Source: Fusobacterium sp. CAG:439 (GTDB lineage Bacteria > Cyanobacteriota > Vampirovibrionia > Gastranaerophilales > Gastranaerophilaceae). From it: 42,896 bases of DNA. The stretch lies in assembly GCA_000438175.1 (NCBI GenBank), contig FR900455.1, positions 12,493-55,388 on the forward strand, written 5' to 3'. Made by a program: the position numbers and the translations under genes. Positions 14,113 through 22,997 of this stretch are shown in pieces (the stretch's first letter is position 1; every line of letters starts with the position of its first letter). The notes under the pieces were generated by a model. The model made no database searches and was not told where the DNA came from. It saw only the letters and a program-made list of their open reading frames with translations.

Positions 14113-15218
14113 TTTATCAGCCTCATATCAGTGTTATTATAAACAGCCATGAACAAAATAAGCCCGAGTATAGTAAGAAAAATCGAATTAATAATAACAA
14201 TTTCCCAAACAGTTCCTGCCATAAACTCACTTTCAATAAAAGTTATAAAGTATCTTGGCGGCAAAATTCTTGTTAAATGCTGGAAAAACACCGGCATTGA
14301 ATTAATCGGAAACATTAACCCTGATAAAAGAAGTGAAGGAAGGAAACCGATACCAAGAGAAACCTGGCTTGCAAGAAATTGATTTTTTAATTTTGAAGAA
14401 ATTAAAAGCCCTATTCCCAGAGAAGTAAACAAGAATAAGCCGCTTACAGCGAAAAGTACAAACAGATTTCCGCGAAAGGGAATTTTAAAAACGGCTAAAC
14501 ACATAAATACATTAAATCCCATGGAAAGCATACCTAACACAAAATATGGAATGTACTTTCCCAGTACTATGTGAATTTTTTTTACGCTTGTACTTAACAG
14601 TGCTTCCATAGTCCCGCGTTCCCACTCTCTGGCAACAACAAGTGCTGTCAAAAGTATTCCTATCAGGGTCATAGTAACAGCCAGAGAACCGGGAAGGATA
14701 AAATAATGGCTGTTTAAATCCTGATTATACCAAACACGAATTTCCGGAGTTATAATTTGAGGCTTTGCAAACCTTGAATATCTGCCCGTCATTAACCATT
14801 GATTAACAATCTGCATTGAATAATTTTGAACATAATTGGCAGTATTAACCTCCGAACCGTCAGTAATAATTATTAAATCAGCACTTTGTCCTTTAGAGAT
14901 TTTGTTTGAAAAATCATTAGGAATAATAACTGCACCTTTCAGCTGTGAACGAACAATACCTTTAGCAATGTCATTTTCATTGTCATACACTATTGAATTT
15001 ATATATTTACTGTGCCCGAAAGATTTTATCAGAGTAGAAATTTCAGGATTTGCATCATCATTTTTAATCCCCATTTTAACCTTTACCGTATCCAAATTTA
15101 TTCCGTACATGTAAATAAGAATTGAAATCAATGGAAGAACAAAAGCTATTATAATACTGCTCGGATCTCTGATTATTTGCAAAAATTCTTTTTTTATTAA
15201 GGCCAGTAAAATCTTCAC
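14109..15218 (-). CDS. ABC-2 type exporter permease (YbhS-like)
   Basis: This 369-residue paralogue of the next permease has the same plan: N-terminal helix (about 20-43), periplasmic domain with an RVWYNQDLNSHYF segment, and five C-terminal helices. The coupling motif reads VVAREWERGTMEALLSTSV. It overlaps both neighbours by 4 nt. As in E. coli YbhS/YbhR, the two half-permeases would pair beneath the double ATPase. Confidence 0.88.
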   Translation of the reverse strand: MKILLALIKKEFLQIIRDPSSIIIAFVLPLISILIYMYGINLDTVKVKMGIKNDDANPEISTLIKSFGHSKYINSIVYDNENDIAKGIVRSQLKGAVIIPNDFSNKISKGQSADLIIITDGSEVNTANYVQNYSMQIVNQWLMTGRYSRFAKPQIITPEIRVWYNQDLNSHYFILPGSLAVTMTLIGILLTALVVAREWERGTMEALLSTSVKKIHIVLGKYIPYFVLGMLSMGFNVFMCLAVFKIPFRGNLFVLFAVSGLFLFTSLGIGLLISSKLKNQFLASQVSLGIGFLPSLLLSGLMFPINSMPVFFQHLTRILPPRYFITFIESEFMAGTVWEIVIINSIFLTILGLILFMAVYNNTDMRLIK

Positions 15219-16699
15219 TCTTTTTCACTCTCCTTAATCAGTTTTATAAAAGTATCTTCCATGTTATCGGCATCAGCCTTTTGTTTTAAATCGGCAGGAG
15301 TTCCAACGGCAATAGCTTCGCCTTTATAAAAAAGACTAATTCTGTCACAGTATTCCGCCTCGTCCATAAAGTGAGTTGTAACTAAAATAGTTACGCCCTT
15401 CTTTGCCAGTGATGTTATATGGTTCCAAAAATCGCGTCTTGTTATGACATCAACTCCCGAGGTCGGTTCATCCAAAAACAAAATCGGCGGGTTATGAATA
15501 AGCGCACAAGCCATTGAAAGCCTTTGCTTAAATCCCAGAGGCAAATCTTCCGATTTTTGCTCCTGAATATCACTAAACCCGAAAACATTTATTATTTCTT
15601 CAACACGCTTTTTTCTTTCGGAAAATTCTATACCGTAAGCAGCTGCAAAAAATTCCAAATTCTGCCTTACGGTCAAACTGCCGTAAAGCGAAAACTTTTG
15701 AGCCATGTAACCTAAATTTGAACGAGCTTTTTCAGGATTTTGGATAATATCAAATCCCATAAGTCTTGCCGTTCCGCTTGTCGGTTTTGCAAGTCCGCAC
15801 ATCATTTTAAATGAAGTTGATTTTCCTGCTCCGTTAGGACCTAAAAGTCCGAAAATTTCTCCTCTGCGGATACAAAAAGTATTATTTTTAACCGCATAAA
15901 AACTGCCATACTTTTTTTCAAGTTTATCCGCTTCAACAGTACATTCAATATCTGTTTTATGGGGCACATAGCTTTCGGCAATCAAAGATTTCTCTTTTTT
16001 ATATCCGCCCATAAGTTCAATAACTTTATTTTCGAATTCCTGAGCAGTTTCAGCAAGTTCATGCGGATTTCCGTTATAAATTACCTGTCCTTTATCGAGA
16101 ACCACTGCCGTGTCAAAACTGTGCGCTTCGTCAAGATAGGCGGTAGACCAGAGGACAGTTGTTTCAGGATTAATTAAATCACGCACCATTTTCATCAAAT
16201 CACGTCTTGAAATAGGGTCTACACCGACAGAAGGCTCATCCAGAACAAGAAAATCCGGTGAACCCAAAAGGGTGCAGGCAAGACCCAATTTTTGTTTCAT
16301 TCCGCCTGATAAAGCTCCTGCAAGTCTTTCTTGAAAAGGCTTTAAACTCGTAAACTCAAGTAGTTTATCAAAATCATGCGGAACTTCTTTCAAATCGGCA
16401 TAAAGATGAAGGTTTTCGATAACCGTTAAATCCTCATATAATCCGAACTTCTGAGGCATATAACCTATTTTCGGGTTTAAGAGAGATTTTTGAACAGAAG
16501 GATTAAATCCCAGAGTAGAAATTTCTCCGCTGTCAGGTAAAAGCAGCCCTGTAACAAGTCTTATAAGTGTTGTTTTTCCTGCTCCGTCAGCACCTATAAG
16601 ACCTGTTATTTTACCTTTTTCAATTTCAAGCGAAAGATTATTAATCGCTGTTGTTGAGCTAAAATTCTTTGTCAGATTTTTAATTTCTACTGTGTTCAT
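15215..16699 (-). CDS. Double-nucleotide-binding ABC ATPase (YbhF-like)
   Basis: This 494-residue protein has two fused ATPase halves. Half 1 has Walker A GADGAGKTT, signature LSGGMKQKL and Walker B FLVLDEPSVGVDP. Half 2 has GPNGAGKST, a degenerate signature LPLGFKQRL and LFLDEPTSGVD. ATP hydrolysis drives the two permeases. The degenerate signature in half 2 suggests unequal sites, as is common in exporters. I prefer the ATG at 16697-16699 to the GTG at 16711 because it begins the family's usual sequence and has AAAGGTG upstream. It overlaps the adaptor gene by 20 nt. Confidence 0.9.
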   Translation of the reverse strand: MNTVEIKNLTKNFSSTTAINNLSLEIEKGKITGLIGADGAGKTTLIRLVTGLLLPDSGEISTLGFNPSVQKSLLNPKIGYMPQKFGLYEDLTVIENLHLYADLKEVPHDFDKLLEFTSLKPFQERLAGALSGGMKQKLGLACTLLGSPDFLVLDEPSVGVDPISRRDLMKMVRDLINPETTVLWSTAYLDEAHSFDTAVVLDKGQVIYNGNPHELAETAQEFENKVIELMGGYKKEKSLIAESYVPHKTDIECTVEADKLEKKYGSFYAVKNNTFCIRRGEIFGLLGPNGAGKSTSFKMMCGLAKPTSGTARLMGFDIIQNPEKARSNLGYMAQKFSLYGSLTVRQNLEFFAAAYGIEFSERKKRVEEIINVFGFSDIQEQKSEDLPLGFKQRLSMACALIHNPPILFLDEPTSGVDVITRRDFWNHITSLAKKGVTILVTTHFMDEAEYCDRISLFYKGEAIAVGTPADLKQKADADNMEDTFIKLIKESEKE

Positions 16700-17555
16700 C
16701 AGAATTTTCACCTTTATTTACAAGATTAATTTTTATTGTAACAGGCATACCCTGACGCAGGTACTCATCTATATCATCAACATATACTCTTATTCTGTAA
16801 ACAAGGCTTGTTCTTAAATCTGTCGATTGAACAGTTTTTGGAGTAAATTCCGCAACAGGAGAGATATAGCCGACATAGCCCTGATATTCTCTTGGACTTC
16901 CTGTCTGCGGATTAATGGTATCAGTTAATACTTTTGCTTTTTGCCCGTATTTCACATTGCCCAAATCCGTTTCGTTTACATATGCTCTTATCCAAACCGG
17001 TTTTGTTTTTGATATTGTGTAAACGGTCTGTCCTTTGGCTACTGTCGCCCCGGGTTCCTGAACACGTACTGTTACCGTACCTTCTTCGGGTGCGTAAATT
17101 TTTGTATAATCAAGTTGATTTTGACTAAAAGTCTTTTGTGCAAGAGCAGCTTCATAATCACTTTTTGTTTTATCTTTTGTATTTAAAAGTGTTTCGCAAT
17201 CCTGTGCAGATACAGTACTATCTGCACATAACGGAAACTGGCGTTCGTATTTTGATGCCGCATCTCTGCTTAAAGCAAGAGCTTTATTGACTTCGGCAGA
17301 TGCCTTTTGAAGATTTGAGCGATAATCTTTATCATCTAAAATTGCAATAAGTTCACCTTTTTTTACGCTGTCGCCTTCTTCCTTAAGCATCTTTTCTATT
17401 TGTCCGCTGACCTGAAAACTTAAATCAACCTGGCGGATTTCAATATTTCCGTATAAAGTTAATTCATTGGTGTTTTCTTTTGGTCTGAACACAAAGTAAG
17501 CAGACAACCCGATTAATATTAAAATTAACAGCAGCAAAGCGATTTTCTTTTTCAT
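16680..17555 (-). CDS. HlyD-family periplasmic adaptor (YbhG-like)
   Basis: This 291-residue membrane-fusion protein has an N-terminal signal-anchor helix (about 4-22), a split lipoyl domain (QVSGQIEKMLKEEGDSVKKGELIAILDD and later IYAPEEGTVTVRV), a helical hairpin about 75-150, and a beta-barrel domain. It would link the ABC inner-membrane complex to the TolC channel encoded just upstream. The stop of the TolC gene overlaps its start by 4 nt. The two cysteines in the hairpin (LCAD, DCET) are unusual for the family and may form a disulphide. Confidence 0.9.
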   Translation of the reverse strand: MKKKIALLLLILILIGLSAYFVFRPKENTNELTLYGNIEIRQVDLSFQVSGQIEKMLKEEGDSVKKGELIAILDDKDYRSNLQKASAEVNKALALSRDAASKYERQFPLCADSTVSAQDCETLLNTKDKTKSDYEAALAQKTFSQNQLDYTKIYAPEEGTVTVRVQEPGATVAKGQTVYTISKTKPVWIRAYVNETDLGNVKYGQKAKVLTDTINPQTGSPREYQGYVGYISPVAEFTPKTVQSTDLRTSLVYRIRVYVDDIDEYLRQGMPVTIKINLVNKGENSDEHSRN

Positions 17556-18868
17556 AACTGACCTCCGACAGCTTTATAAAGTGTAAAATAATTTACAATA
17601 CGCTGCGTTTTAGCTTGTGCAGCTTCAATTTCTGAGGACGCAAGCTTTGAACGTCCGGCGAGATAATCAGGATACGAAATTATTCCTCTGGCAAATTTTT
17701 TCTGTGTATCCGCAAAATTTTCCCTTTCATAATTCAATTTTGATTTTGTATTATTTTCTATATTTGTATCGTGCTTTATAAAACAAAGAGAAGTATTAAC
17801 CTCTTTAACAGCTTCTAAATCAGTTTGCCTGTAAGCCTCAAAAAGTTCTTCATATTTGGCTTTTTGCATCCTCAAATTTGCAAGTTTTCTTCCGCCCGTA
17901 AATATATCCTGAGCGGCGCCGGCAATAATTGCGGCAAGAGAAGACTGCCATGAAAAAAATGTTCCGGGTGCAATAGTATTAAAAGCCCAAATACCTATAA
18001 TATTAAACGAAGGCAAAAATTCCTTTCGGGCAACGCGAATATCTATTTTTGCTTTCTCAAGTTTTGTTTCTGCTTCCATAACATCAGGTCTTGCAAAAAT
18101 AACATCAGATTGTACTTCCTCAGGGATTTTAGAAGTATATTCAAATGAGGCTAAATTTCCTCTTTTTAAATTTTCCGCACAATCAGGAGAAATTCCTGCA
18201 AGAACTGCAAGCTGCATTAATAAAACACTTTGTTCTTTTTTCAGATTTAGCAACTTATTTTTGGCATTTATAAGATTTTGTTCTGAATTGTTTAGCTCAA
18301 ACGAATTTATAACTCCTCTTTTATACTTTTTTAAGTCTGCGGTCTTAATATCCTCTAATATCTTAACTATTTCTTTCTGCTTTGCAATAAGTTCATCATA
18401 TTCTAAAATATTTGTATAAACAGATGCAGTATCACTAAGCAAAGAAATATAAACAGCTTTTTCTTCAAATTTTGCAGCTTCATAAGCTTTTTTTGCACTT
18501 CTTGTTTTATCGCGATTTTTCAACAGGAAATCCGCTTCATAATTTGCAATAAACGGCAGAACAAAAGCATTTTGTTTTAATTGAAAATTATCAAGCTTAG
18601 GAACATGAATCCCGAGATAATTTGCACTTACACTAAAAGACGGAAGTTCTTTCCCGAAAGAATACTTAGCCTGCTGCCTGTATTGTTCTACAACTGCCGC
18701 AGCCTGTTTCGCATCATGATTATTATCAAGTGCAGAATTTATATAGTAAACAAGACAATCATCATTAAATCGGCTAAAAAAATCAATATTAAGCTCTTTT
18801 TTATCAATGGCAAAGGCACTTTGAACACTTAAAACAAAAGCAAAGAATAAAACAACATTTTTAATCAA
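17552..18868 (-). CDS. TolC-family outer-membrane efflux channel
   Basis: This 438-residue protein has a signal peptide (about 1-20, ending SAFA) and two outer-membrane-efflux-protein repeats (about 30-220 and 240-430). Typical features are long helices rich in Ala, Lys and Glu, the turn GVINSFELNNSEQ, and the GGRKLANLR segment. E. coli YbhGFSR borrows the general TolC; here a dedicated channel is built into the operon. It overlaps the TetR gene by 8 nt. Confidence 0.88.
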   Translation of the reverse strand: MIKNVVLFFAFVLSVQSAFAIDKKELNIDFFSRFNDDCLVYYINSALDNNHDAKQAAAVVEQYRQQAKYSFGKELPSFSVSANYLGIHVPKLDNFQLKQNAFVLPFIANYEADFLLKNRDKTRSAKKAYEAAKFEEKAVYISLLSDTASVYTNILEYDELIAKQKEIVKILEDIKTADLKKYKRGVINSFELNNSEQNLINAKNKLLNLKKEQSVLLMQLAVLAGISPDCAENLKRGNLASFEYTSKIPEEVQSDVIFARPDVMEAETKLEKAKIDIRVARKEFLPSFNIIGIWAFNTIAPGTFFSWQSSLAAIIAGAAQDIFTGGRKLANLRMQKAKYEELFEAYRQTDLEAVKEVNTSLCFIKHDTNIENNTKSKLNYERENFADTQKKFARGIISYPDYLAGRSKLASSEIEAAQAKTQRIVNYFTLYKAVGGQL

Positions 18869-19487
18869 CTTTTGCCTCCTTCAAAACTGCTTTAACATAA
18901 AATTTTACATTTTCTTTTATTATTTTAATATCTTCCTGAATGAAATCATCCTGCCCGAGTAACCTAAGAGAAAAACCCGGTAAAATTCTAGGTGAATTTA
19001 CCTGAGAAATTATAAAAAGAGTTTTAAATATAATAACTCTATCATTGGCATCTTTACCAAGAATACATGCTACAAGCTCCCTTAAATAGTCTAATGCGGG
19101 AGATTTGGCGATAAAATTTTCCTTTTGCTGTTCTTTTAATAATAAAGTTATCAAGTCTGATGACACATTAGAATAAAAGAAATCCACAAATTTATCTGAT
19201 ATTTTCATAAGAAGATTAATTTGTTCATGCTTAGTTAATTCGGAAGGATGTTTATTTAAATCTAAAAAAGTATTTGCATACTCTGTCTGGCGCTCAATCA
19301 AATCGTCTATTATCCCCTGATAAAGTTCCTGTTTTCCTCCAAAATAATAAGAAACCATACAGATATTAACATCCGCATCCTTACATATCTCTCTTATGCT
19401 TACGCCGTCAAAACCTTTTTGAGCAAATAATTTTGCAGCGGACTTTAAAATTTTATCCTTAGAATTTTCATCTTTAATCTTTTTCAT
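18861..19487 (-). CDS. TetR-family regulator of the exporter operon (CecR-like)
   Basis: From the chosen start this is 208 residues. The TetR helix-turn-helix is clear (ILKSAAKLFAQKGFDGVSIREI, then VNICMVSYYFGGKQELY). The C-terminal ligand-binding part resembles the CecR/YbiH type that represses ybhGFSR in E. coli. It is the first gene of the operon, so it represses itself and the exporter together. The ATG at 19485-19487 follows the -10 element by only 6 nt, so the message is probably leaderless. The earlier TTG lies inside the promoter. Confidence 0.88.
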   Translation of the reverse strand: MKKIKDENSKDKILKSAAKLFAQKGFDGVSIREICKDADVNICMVSYYFGGKQELYQGIIDDLIERQTEYANTFLDLNKHPSELTKHEQINLLMKISDKFVDFFYSNVSSDLITLLLKEQQKENFIAKSPALDYLRELVACILGKDANDRVIIFKTLFIISQVNSPRILPGFSLRLLGQDDFIQEDIKIIKENVKFYVKAVLKEAKVD

Positions 19488-19493
19488 AGCATA

Positions 19494-19522
19494 ATTATAA
19501 AACAAACGTTTGATTTAGTCAA
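19494..19522 (-). promoter_or_regulatory. Exporter operon promoter with TetR operator
   Basis: Read on the minus strand: TTGACT (19517-19522), a 17-nt spacer and TATAAT (19494-19499). The palindrome CAAACGTTTG (19503-19512), flanked by AAA and TTT arms, fills the spacer, exactly where a TetR repressor would block polymerase. Confidence 0.85.
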
Positions 19523-19558
19523 TACAAAATCTTTTATGTTATAATAAATAAAAGATGA

Positions 19559-19631
19559 GCCGATATAGCTCAGCTGGTAGAGCAACTCATTCGTAATGAG
19601 TAGGTCAAGGGTTCAAGTCCCTTTATCGGCT
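19559..19631 (+). tRNA. tRNA-Thr (anticodon CGU)
   Basis: A 73-nt cloverleaf: acceptor GCCGATA/TATCGGC (7 bp, perfect), D arm GCTC/GAGC, anticodon stem ACTCA/TGAGT with loop TTCGTAA, T arm AAGGG-TTCAAGT-CCCTT. Bases 34-36 read CGT. The discriminator is T and no CCA is encoded. A TATAAT at 19540-19545 is upstream. Confidence 0.95.
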
Positions 19632-19636
19632 GATTA

Positions 19637-19672
19637 AAAATAAAAGACCTGTATTAGCAGGTCTTTTATTTT
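19637..19672. terminator. Bidirectional terminator between tRNA-Thr and the CMD gene
   Basis: Fifteen-base arms around ATAAAAGACCTG and CAGGTCTTTTAT with a 6-nt loop. A-rich on the left and T-rich on the right, it can end both the tRNA transcript and the leftward dxs-like/CMD transcript. Confidence 0.85.
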
Positions 19673-19709
19673 ATTTGTATTCTTTATCGGTTACAGAGTC
19701 AAAGGTCGG

Positions 19710-20576
19710 TTAGTTACAGAGACGAGCGGTCTCTGTGGAAATATGAAGTTCTTTTAAAACTTTTAATGCCTGTAAAGCGCTCGGAAACCCTGTATATGGC
19801 ATACATTGAATTATTACGGCAGTAATTGTTTCGATACTGTTACCCGCCTTAATATTTCCTTTTATATGACTTTTAAGAGTATCATTATCCCCTGTTGTTA
19901 CTAAAATACTTAAAACTAACAGTTCTCGTGTTTTAATATCCAAACCGTTTCTTGTGTAAAAATCACCAAAACAAACTTCTGTAAGAAATCTTGCCGCATC
20001 TTCACCCATACTATCTGGAAGTCCTGACATTGCCTGTTTTATCTCATCGCCGTACAAAGAGTTTTGAATAGCATGCCCTTTTGAAAATCTTTCGTTTTCT
20101 TCGACTGTTGTTTGATTTTCAAGGGGTGTTTTTATTCCGCGTTCATTAAATACTTCATTCAAAACATTTAGAGCATTCAATGTTTTAGGGAAACCGATAA
20201 ACGGTGCACACTGGTAGATAGTTTCTCGAAGTTCAACAGGAGTTACACCCACATTTAATGCTGCATTAATATGTGCTTTTAATTGAGGCAGCGTCTGCTG
20301 AACGGCAAGAGAAGTTACGGTAATCATTTCTCTTGTTTTCAAATCAAGATTACCGACAGTAAATACCTCTCCAAAAATATATTTTTGTAAAATTGCCATC
20401 ATCTCAGTATCATTTCCTGTTTCTGGCAAAGCTTCACCGCCAAAAAGTTCATGATAATTTTTCTTACAAATTTCAGTTCTCGTCATATTTTTCTCTCCTG
20501 CAAATACTATGTTGCAAAGCAGCGTCGGAATAACCAACGCTGCTGTAAATAATTTTTTATAAACAGTTTTTAACAT
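19710..20576 (-). CDS. Carboxymuconolactone-decarboxylase-family protein, two CMD domains
   Basis: This 288-residue protein has a probable signal peptide (about 1-26, KKLFTAALVIPTLLCNIVFA, cleavage before GE). Two CMD domains follow (about 65-145, LDLKTREMITVTSLAVQQT; and about 190-275, LDIKTRELLVLSILVTTGD). The CxxC redox pair of AhpD-type members is absent from both, so it is not a peroxiredoxin partner; the activity is unknown. An ATG at 20486 (residue 31, MTRTEI) has a perfect GGAGAG site, so a second cytosolic form is possible. It overlaps the upstream DXS-like gene by 20 nt. Confidence 0.82.
   Translation of the reverse strand: MLKTVYKKLFTAALVIPTLLCNIVFAGEKNMTRTEICKKNYHELFGGEALPETGNDTEMMAILQKYIFGEVFTVGNLDLKTREMITVTSLAVQQTLPQLKAHINAALNVGVTPVELRETIYQCAPFIGFPKTLNALNVLNEVFNERGIKTPLENQTTVEENERFSKGHAIQNSLYGDEIKQAMSGLPDSMGEDAARFLTEVCFGDFYTRNGLDIKTRELLVLSILVTTGDNDTLKSHIKGNIKAGNSIETITAVIIQCMPYTGFPSALQALKVLKELHISTETARLCN
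19716..19736. repeat. 8-bp inverted repeat in the 3' end of the CMD gene
   Basis: ACAGAGAC-GAGCG-GTCTCTGT overlaps the last codons of the CMD gene. It could form a small hairpin in the message; no further role is evident. Confidence 0.4.
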
Positions 20577-22308
20577 CTTCAGTAATAAGCTCCTTTGTTA
20601 AATGGTAACGCTTATACAATTCGTCGAGAGGAACTCTGTCGGTAAATTCTTTTTTACCACCGAAATTCAGGACTTTCATATCTGAATTTCCGTAAAAGCG
20701 CGTAATTTTTTCACCAAATCCGCCGTCTAATACACCGTCCTCAAGAGTAATTACAATATTGTGATTTGTTTTAAGACTTTCAAGAAGTTCTTCATCAACT
20801 CCGGTAATAAATCTAGGATTAATAAGAGTTGCATCTATATTAAGTTTCTCTTTGAGTTCTTGTTTTACATCTTTTGCAAGGCCAAAGAAGTTACCGAGCC
20901 CGAGTAGTGCAACTTTAGAGCCTTTTTCTACAACTTTAAATTTATTAAGTATAGAATAATCTGTTTGATCCTCAACACCTGTTGAAACAAGTGGAACATT
21001 CGGAACTCTGATTGCAACGGGACGTTCATTTTGAGAATATGAATATTCAAGCATTGCAAGATATTCTTCTTTATTTGCCGGTGCAAGATATACAATATTC
21101 GGAATATTTGAGATTAACGGAATATCAAACGAACCAAGATGGGTTGCATCACCGTTCGACAATCCACCCCAGTAAACAAGCATTGTCAAAGGAGAATTAT
21201 TCAGGCATAAATCTTGAGAAAGCTGGTCATAAGTTCTCTGAACAAATGAAGTCATAATTGCAAGAATTGGTTTTGCACCAGCTTTTGCCAATGCAGAGCA
21301 ATATGCAACTGCATGTTCTTCTGCAATACCGACATCTGTGTATTGTTTTCCTAATTTTTCTCTAAAATCAGGAGTAAATCCGTGAACACCTGGTGTTGCA
21401 GGGTTAACCACAATAAATGAAGAATTTTCTTTTGCTTTTCTCTTTATAAAATCATTTGTGACACTGTTATAGTCCTCTGAAAATTCTACAGTTTGTGAAG
21501 GCTTCTCATCAAGTGTCCCCGGTAAAATCCAGTGGAAAGCCTCTTTGTTTTGTTCCGCAGCAGCAAGTCCATGCCCCTTAAGAGTACGGATATGAACAAC
21601 AACAGGATGTTCAATATCTTTAACCCTTTGGAACGCTTCTATTAATTTTTCAATATTATTACCTTCATCAACATACAAGTAATCAAAGCCCAGAGACTTA
21701 AAGAAGTTGCATTCTGCTTTTCCCTTTGTATCACGTAATTCTTTAAGATTTCTGTATAATCCTCCGTGATTTTCCGCAATAGACATATCGTTATCATTAA
21801 CTACAACAATTATATTGCTGTTTAAGTCTGCTGCATTATCAAGCCCTTCAAAAGCTTCTCCGCCGCTTAAAGATCCGTCGCCGATAAGTGCAATTACATT
21901 AGATTTTCCGCCTTTCAAATCTCTTGCTTTTGCAAGTCCTGTTGCAAGGCTTACGGAAGTTGATGTATGACCGACTTTAAAAATATCATGTTCACTTTCT
22001 TCAGGAGCAGTATAGCCTGTATATTTATGATATTTATCAGGGTCGGTAAAACCTTCTTTTCTTCCCGTTAAAATCTTGTGCGGGTAACACTGGTGAGAAA
22101 CGTCAAATACTATTTTATCAACAGGTGAATTAAAAACATAATGCATAGCTATAGTTGCTTCAATTATACCTAAATTAGGCCCCATATGCCCGCCTGTTGT
22201 ATTTACTTTCTTTATAATAAGTTCACGCATTTCATCCGAAAGAGTGTTCATTTCCCGAACAGATAATTTTTTTAAATCATCGGGGGAATTTACTTTGTCT
22301 AAAATCAT
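20557..22308 (-). CDS. 1-deoxy-D-xylulose-5-phosphate synthase-like enzyme (short form)
   Basis: DXS condenses pyruvate and glyceraldehyde 3-phosphate with thiamine diphosphate, the first step of the MEP isoprenoid pathway. This 583-residue protein has the whole transketolase-like plan: DVSHQCYPHKILTGR near residue 69, the thiamine motif GDGSLSGGEAFEGLDNAA to NDND (about 142-173), the pyrimidine domain (about 275-430) and the C-terminal domain. It is about 40 residues shorter than E. coli Dxs and differs at usually conserved places (DVSHQCY for DVGHQAY; YWGGLSNGDATHLGSFD in the second domain). It may therefore be a paralogue with another substrate. It lies in a cluster with CMD and flavodoxin genes. 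Confidence 0.75.
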   Translation of the reverse strand: MILDKVNSPDDLKKLSVREMNTLSDEMRELIIKKVNTTGGHMGPNLGIIEATIAMHYVFNSPVDKIVFDVSHQCYPHKILTGRKEGFTDPDKYHKYTGYTAPEESEHDIFKVGHTSTSVSLATGLAKARDLKGGKSNVIALIGDGSLSGGEAFEGLDNAADLNSNIIVVVNDNDMSIAENHGGLYRNLKELRDTKGKAECNFFKSLGFDYLYVDEGNNIEKLIEAFQRVKDIEHPVVVHIRTLKGHGLAAAEQNKEAFHWILPGTLDEKPSQTVEFSEDYNSVTNDFIKRKAKENSSFIVVNPATPGVHGFTPDFREKLGKQYTDVGIAEEHAVAYCSALAKAGAKPILAIMTSFVQRTYDQLSQDLCLNNSPLTMLVYWGGLSNGDATHLGSFDIPLISNIPNIVYLAPANKEEYLAMLEYSYSQNERPVAIRVPNVPLVSTGVEDQTDYSILNKFKVVEKGSKVALLGLGNFFGLAKDVKQELKEKLNIDATLINPRFITGVDEELLESLKTNHNIVITLEDGVLDGGFGEKITRFYGNSDMKVLNFGGKKEFTDRVPLDELYKRYHLTKELITEDVKNCL

Positions 22309-22329
22309 TTTATTTTCTCTCCTTTTACT

Positions 22330-22344
22330 TGATAGTTACTATCA
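22330..22344. promoter_or_regulatory. Palindromic operator upstream of the DXS-like gene
   Basis: TGATAGT-T-ACTATCA (perfect 7-bp arms) lies in the 38-nt gap before the DXS-like gene. A close relative (TGAGAGT-TC-ACTATCA) is at the flavodoxin promoter. I infer a shared repressor site; the regulator is not in this window. Confidence 0.6.
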
Positions 22345-22346
22345 GA

Positions 22347-22889
22347 CTAAATATTTTTACCTATTTCATAAGCTTCTTTTAAAAGATTAGTATGCTGAAC
22401 GTCAGATTTTTCCCAAACACCTGCACCGTAAATAATTCCTGCTTCACGGACATTATCAAGACATGCGGTAAATCCGCGAAGTCCGTCAAATGTTCGCTCT
22501 AAAGCCTGACGTCTTCCATCTGCTGCTGTTGCAATAAAATAAAAATCTTTATTTGTAATATGTGTATATCTTGCACAGCACCTGTCAATTAAAGTTTTTA
22601 ACTGAGCATCCATAGTATAGAAATACACAGGAGTTGCCATTACAATGACATCTGCTTCTATCATTTTTTCAAGAATTTCAGCCATATCATCTTTTTGCGA
22701 ACAAGCCGTATAATTATTTGTATTGCAAAGTCCGCAGCCTGTACAATAGTTAATCTTTTTATCTCTCAAAAAGATTTTTTCACCAATATTGCCTGCATCT
22801 TGCACGCCTTTTAAAAATTCATCGCATAATGTGTCCGAATTTCCGCCTTTTCTGGGGCTTGCCGATAATATTAAAACTTTTTTGCTCAT
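22347..22889 (-). CDS. NAD(P)H-dependent FMN reductase / flavodoxin-like oxidoreductase
   Basis: This 180-residue flavodoxin-fold protein has the FMN-phosphate loop SASPRKGGNSD at the N-terminus, the CTGCGLCN cysteine motif typical of the iron-sulphur flavoprotein-like reductases, and ATPVYFYTMDAQLKTLIDR around the flavin. The start chosen has GGAGG at 5 nt (22887-22889). The longer reading frame to 22943 starts within the -35 element. It is the first gene of a probable operon with the DXS-like and CMD genes. Confidence 0.85.
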   Translation of the reverse strand: MSKKVLILSASPRKGGNSDTLCDEFLKGVQDAGNIGEKIFLRDKKINYCTGCGLCNTNNYTACSQKDDMAEILEKMIEADVIVMATPVYFYTMDAQLKTLIDRCCARYTHITNKDFYFIATAADGRRQALERTFDGLRGFTACLDNVREAGIIYGAGVWEKSDVQHTNLLKEAYEIGKNI

Positions 22890-22912
22890 ATCTTCCTCCT
22901 TATACATTTTAT

Positions 22913-22943
22913 ATAATACAATTGAGAGTTCACTATCAGTCAA
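22913..22943 (-). promoter_or_regulatory. Flavodoxin gene promoter with operator
   Basis: Minus strand TTGACT (22938-22943) with TATTAT at 22913-22918 (19-nt spacer). The imperfect palindrome TGAGAGT-TC-ACTATCA (22923-22938, plus strand) overlaps the -35 and matches the site before the DXS-like gene. Confidence 0.6.
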
Positions 22944-22997
22944 GCCCTAAAAATTATAAAACTTAATATTTTTTCATATATATGCTATATTAGAGAA

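Noticed and set aside
19559..19631. tRNA-Thr as attachment site of the accessory island
   Set aside because: The island ends near 12.5 kb, with a conserved exporter operon in between, and no copy of the tRNA 3' end was seen in the island.
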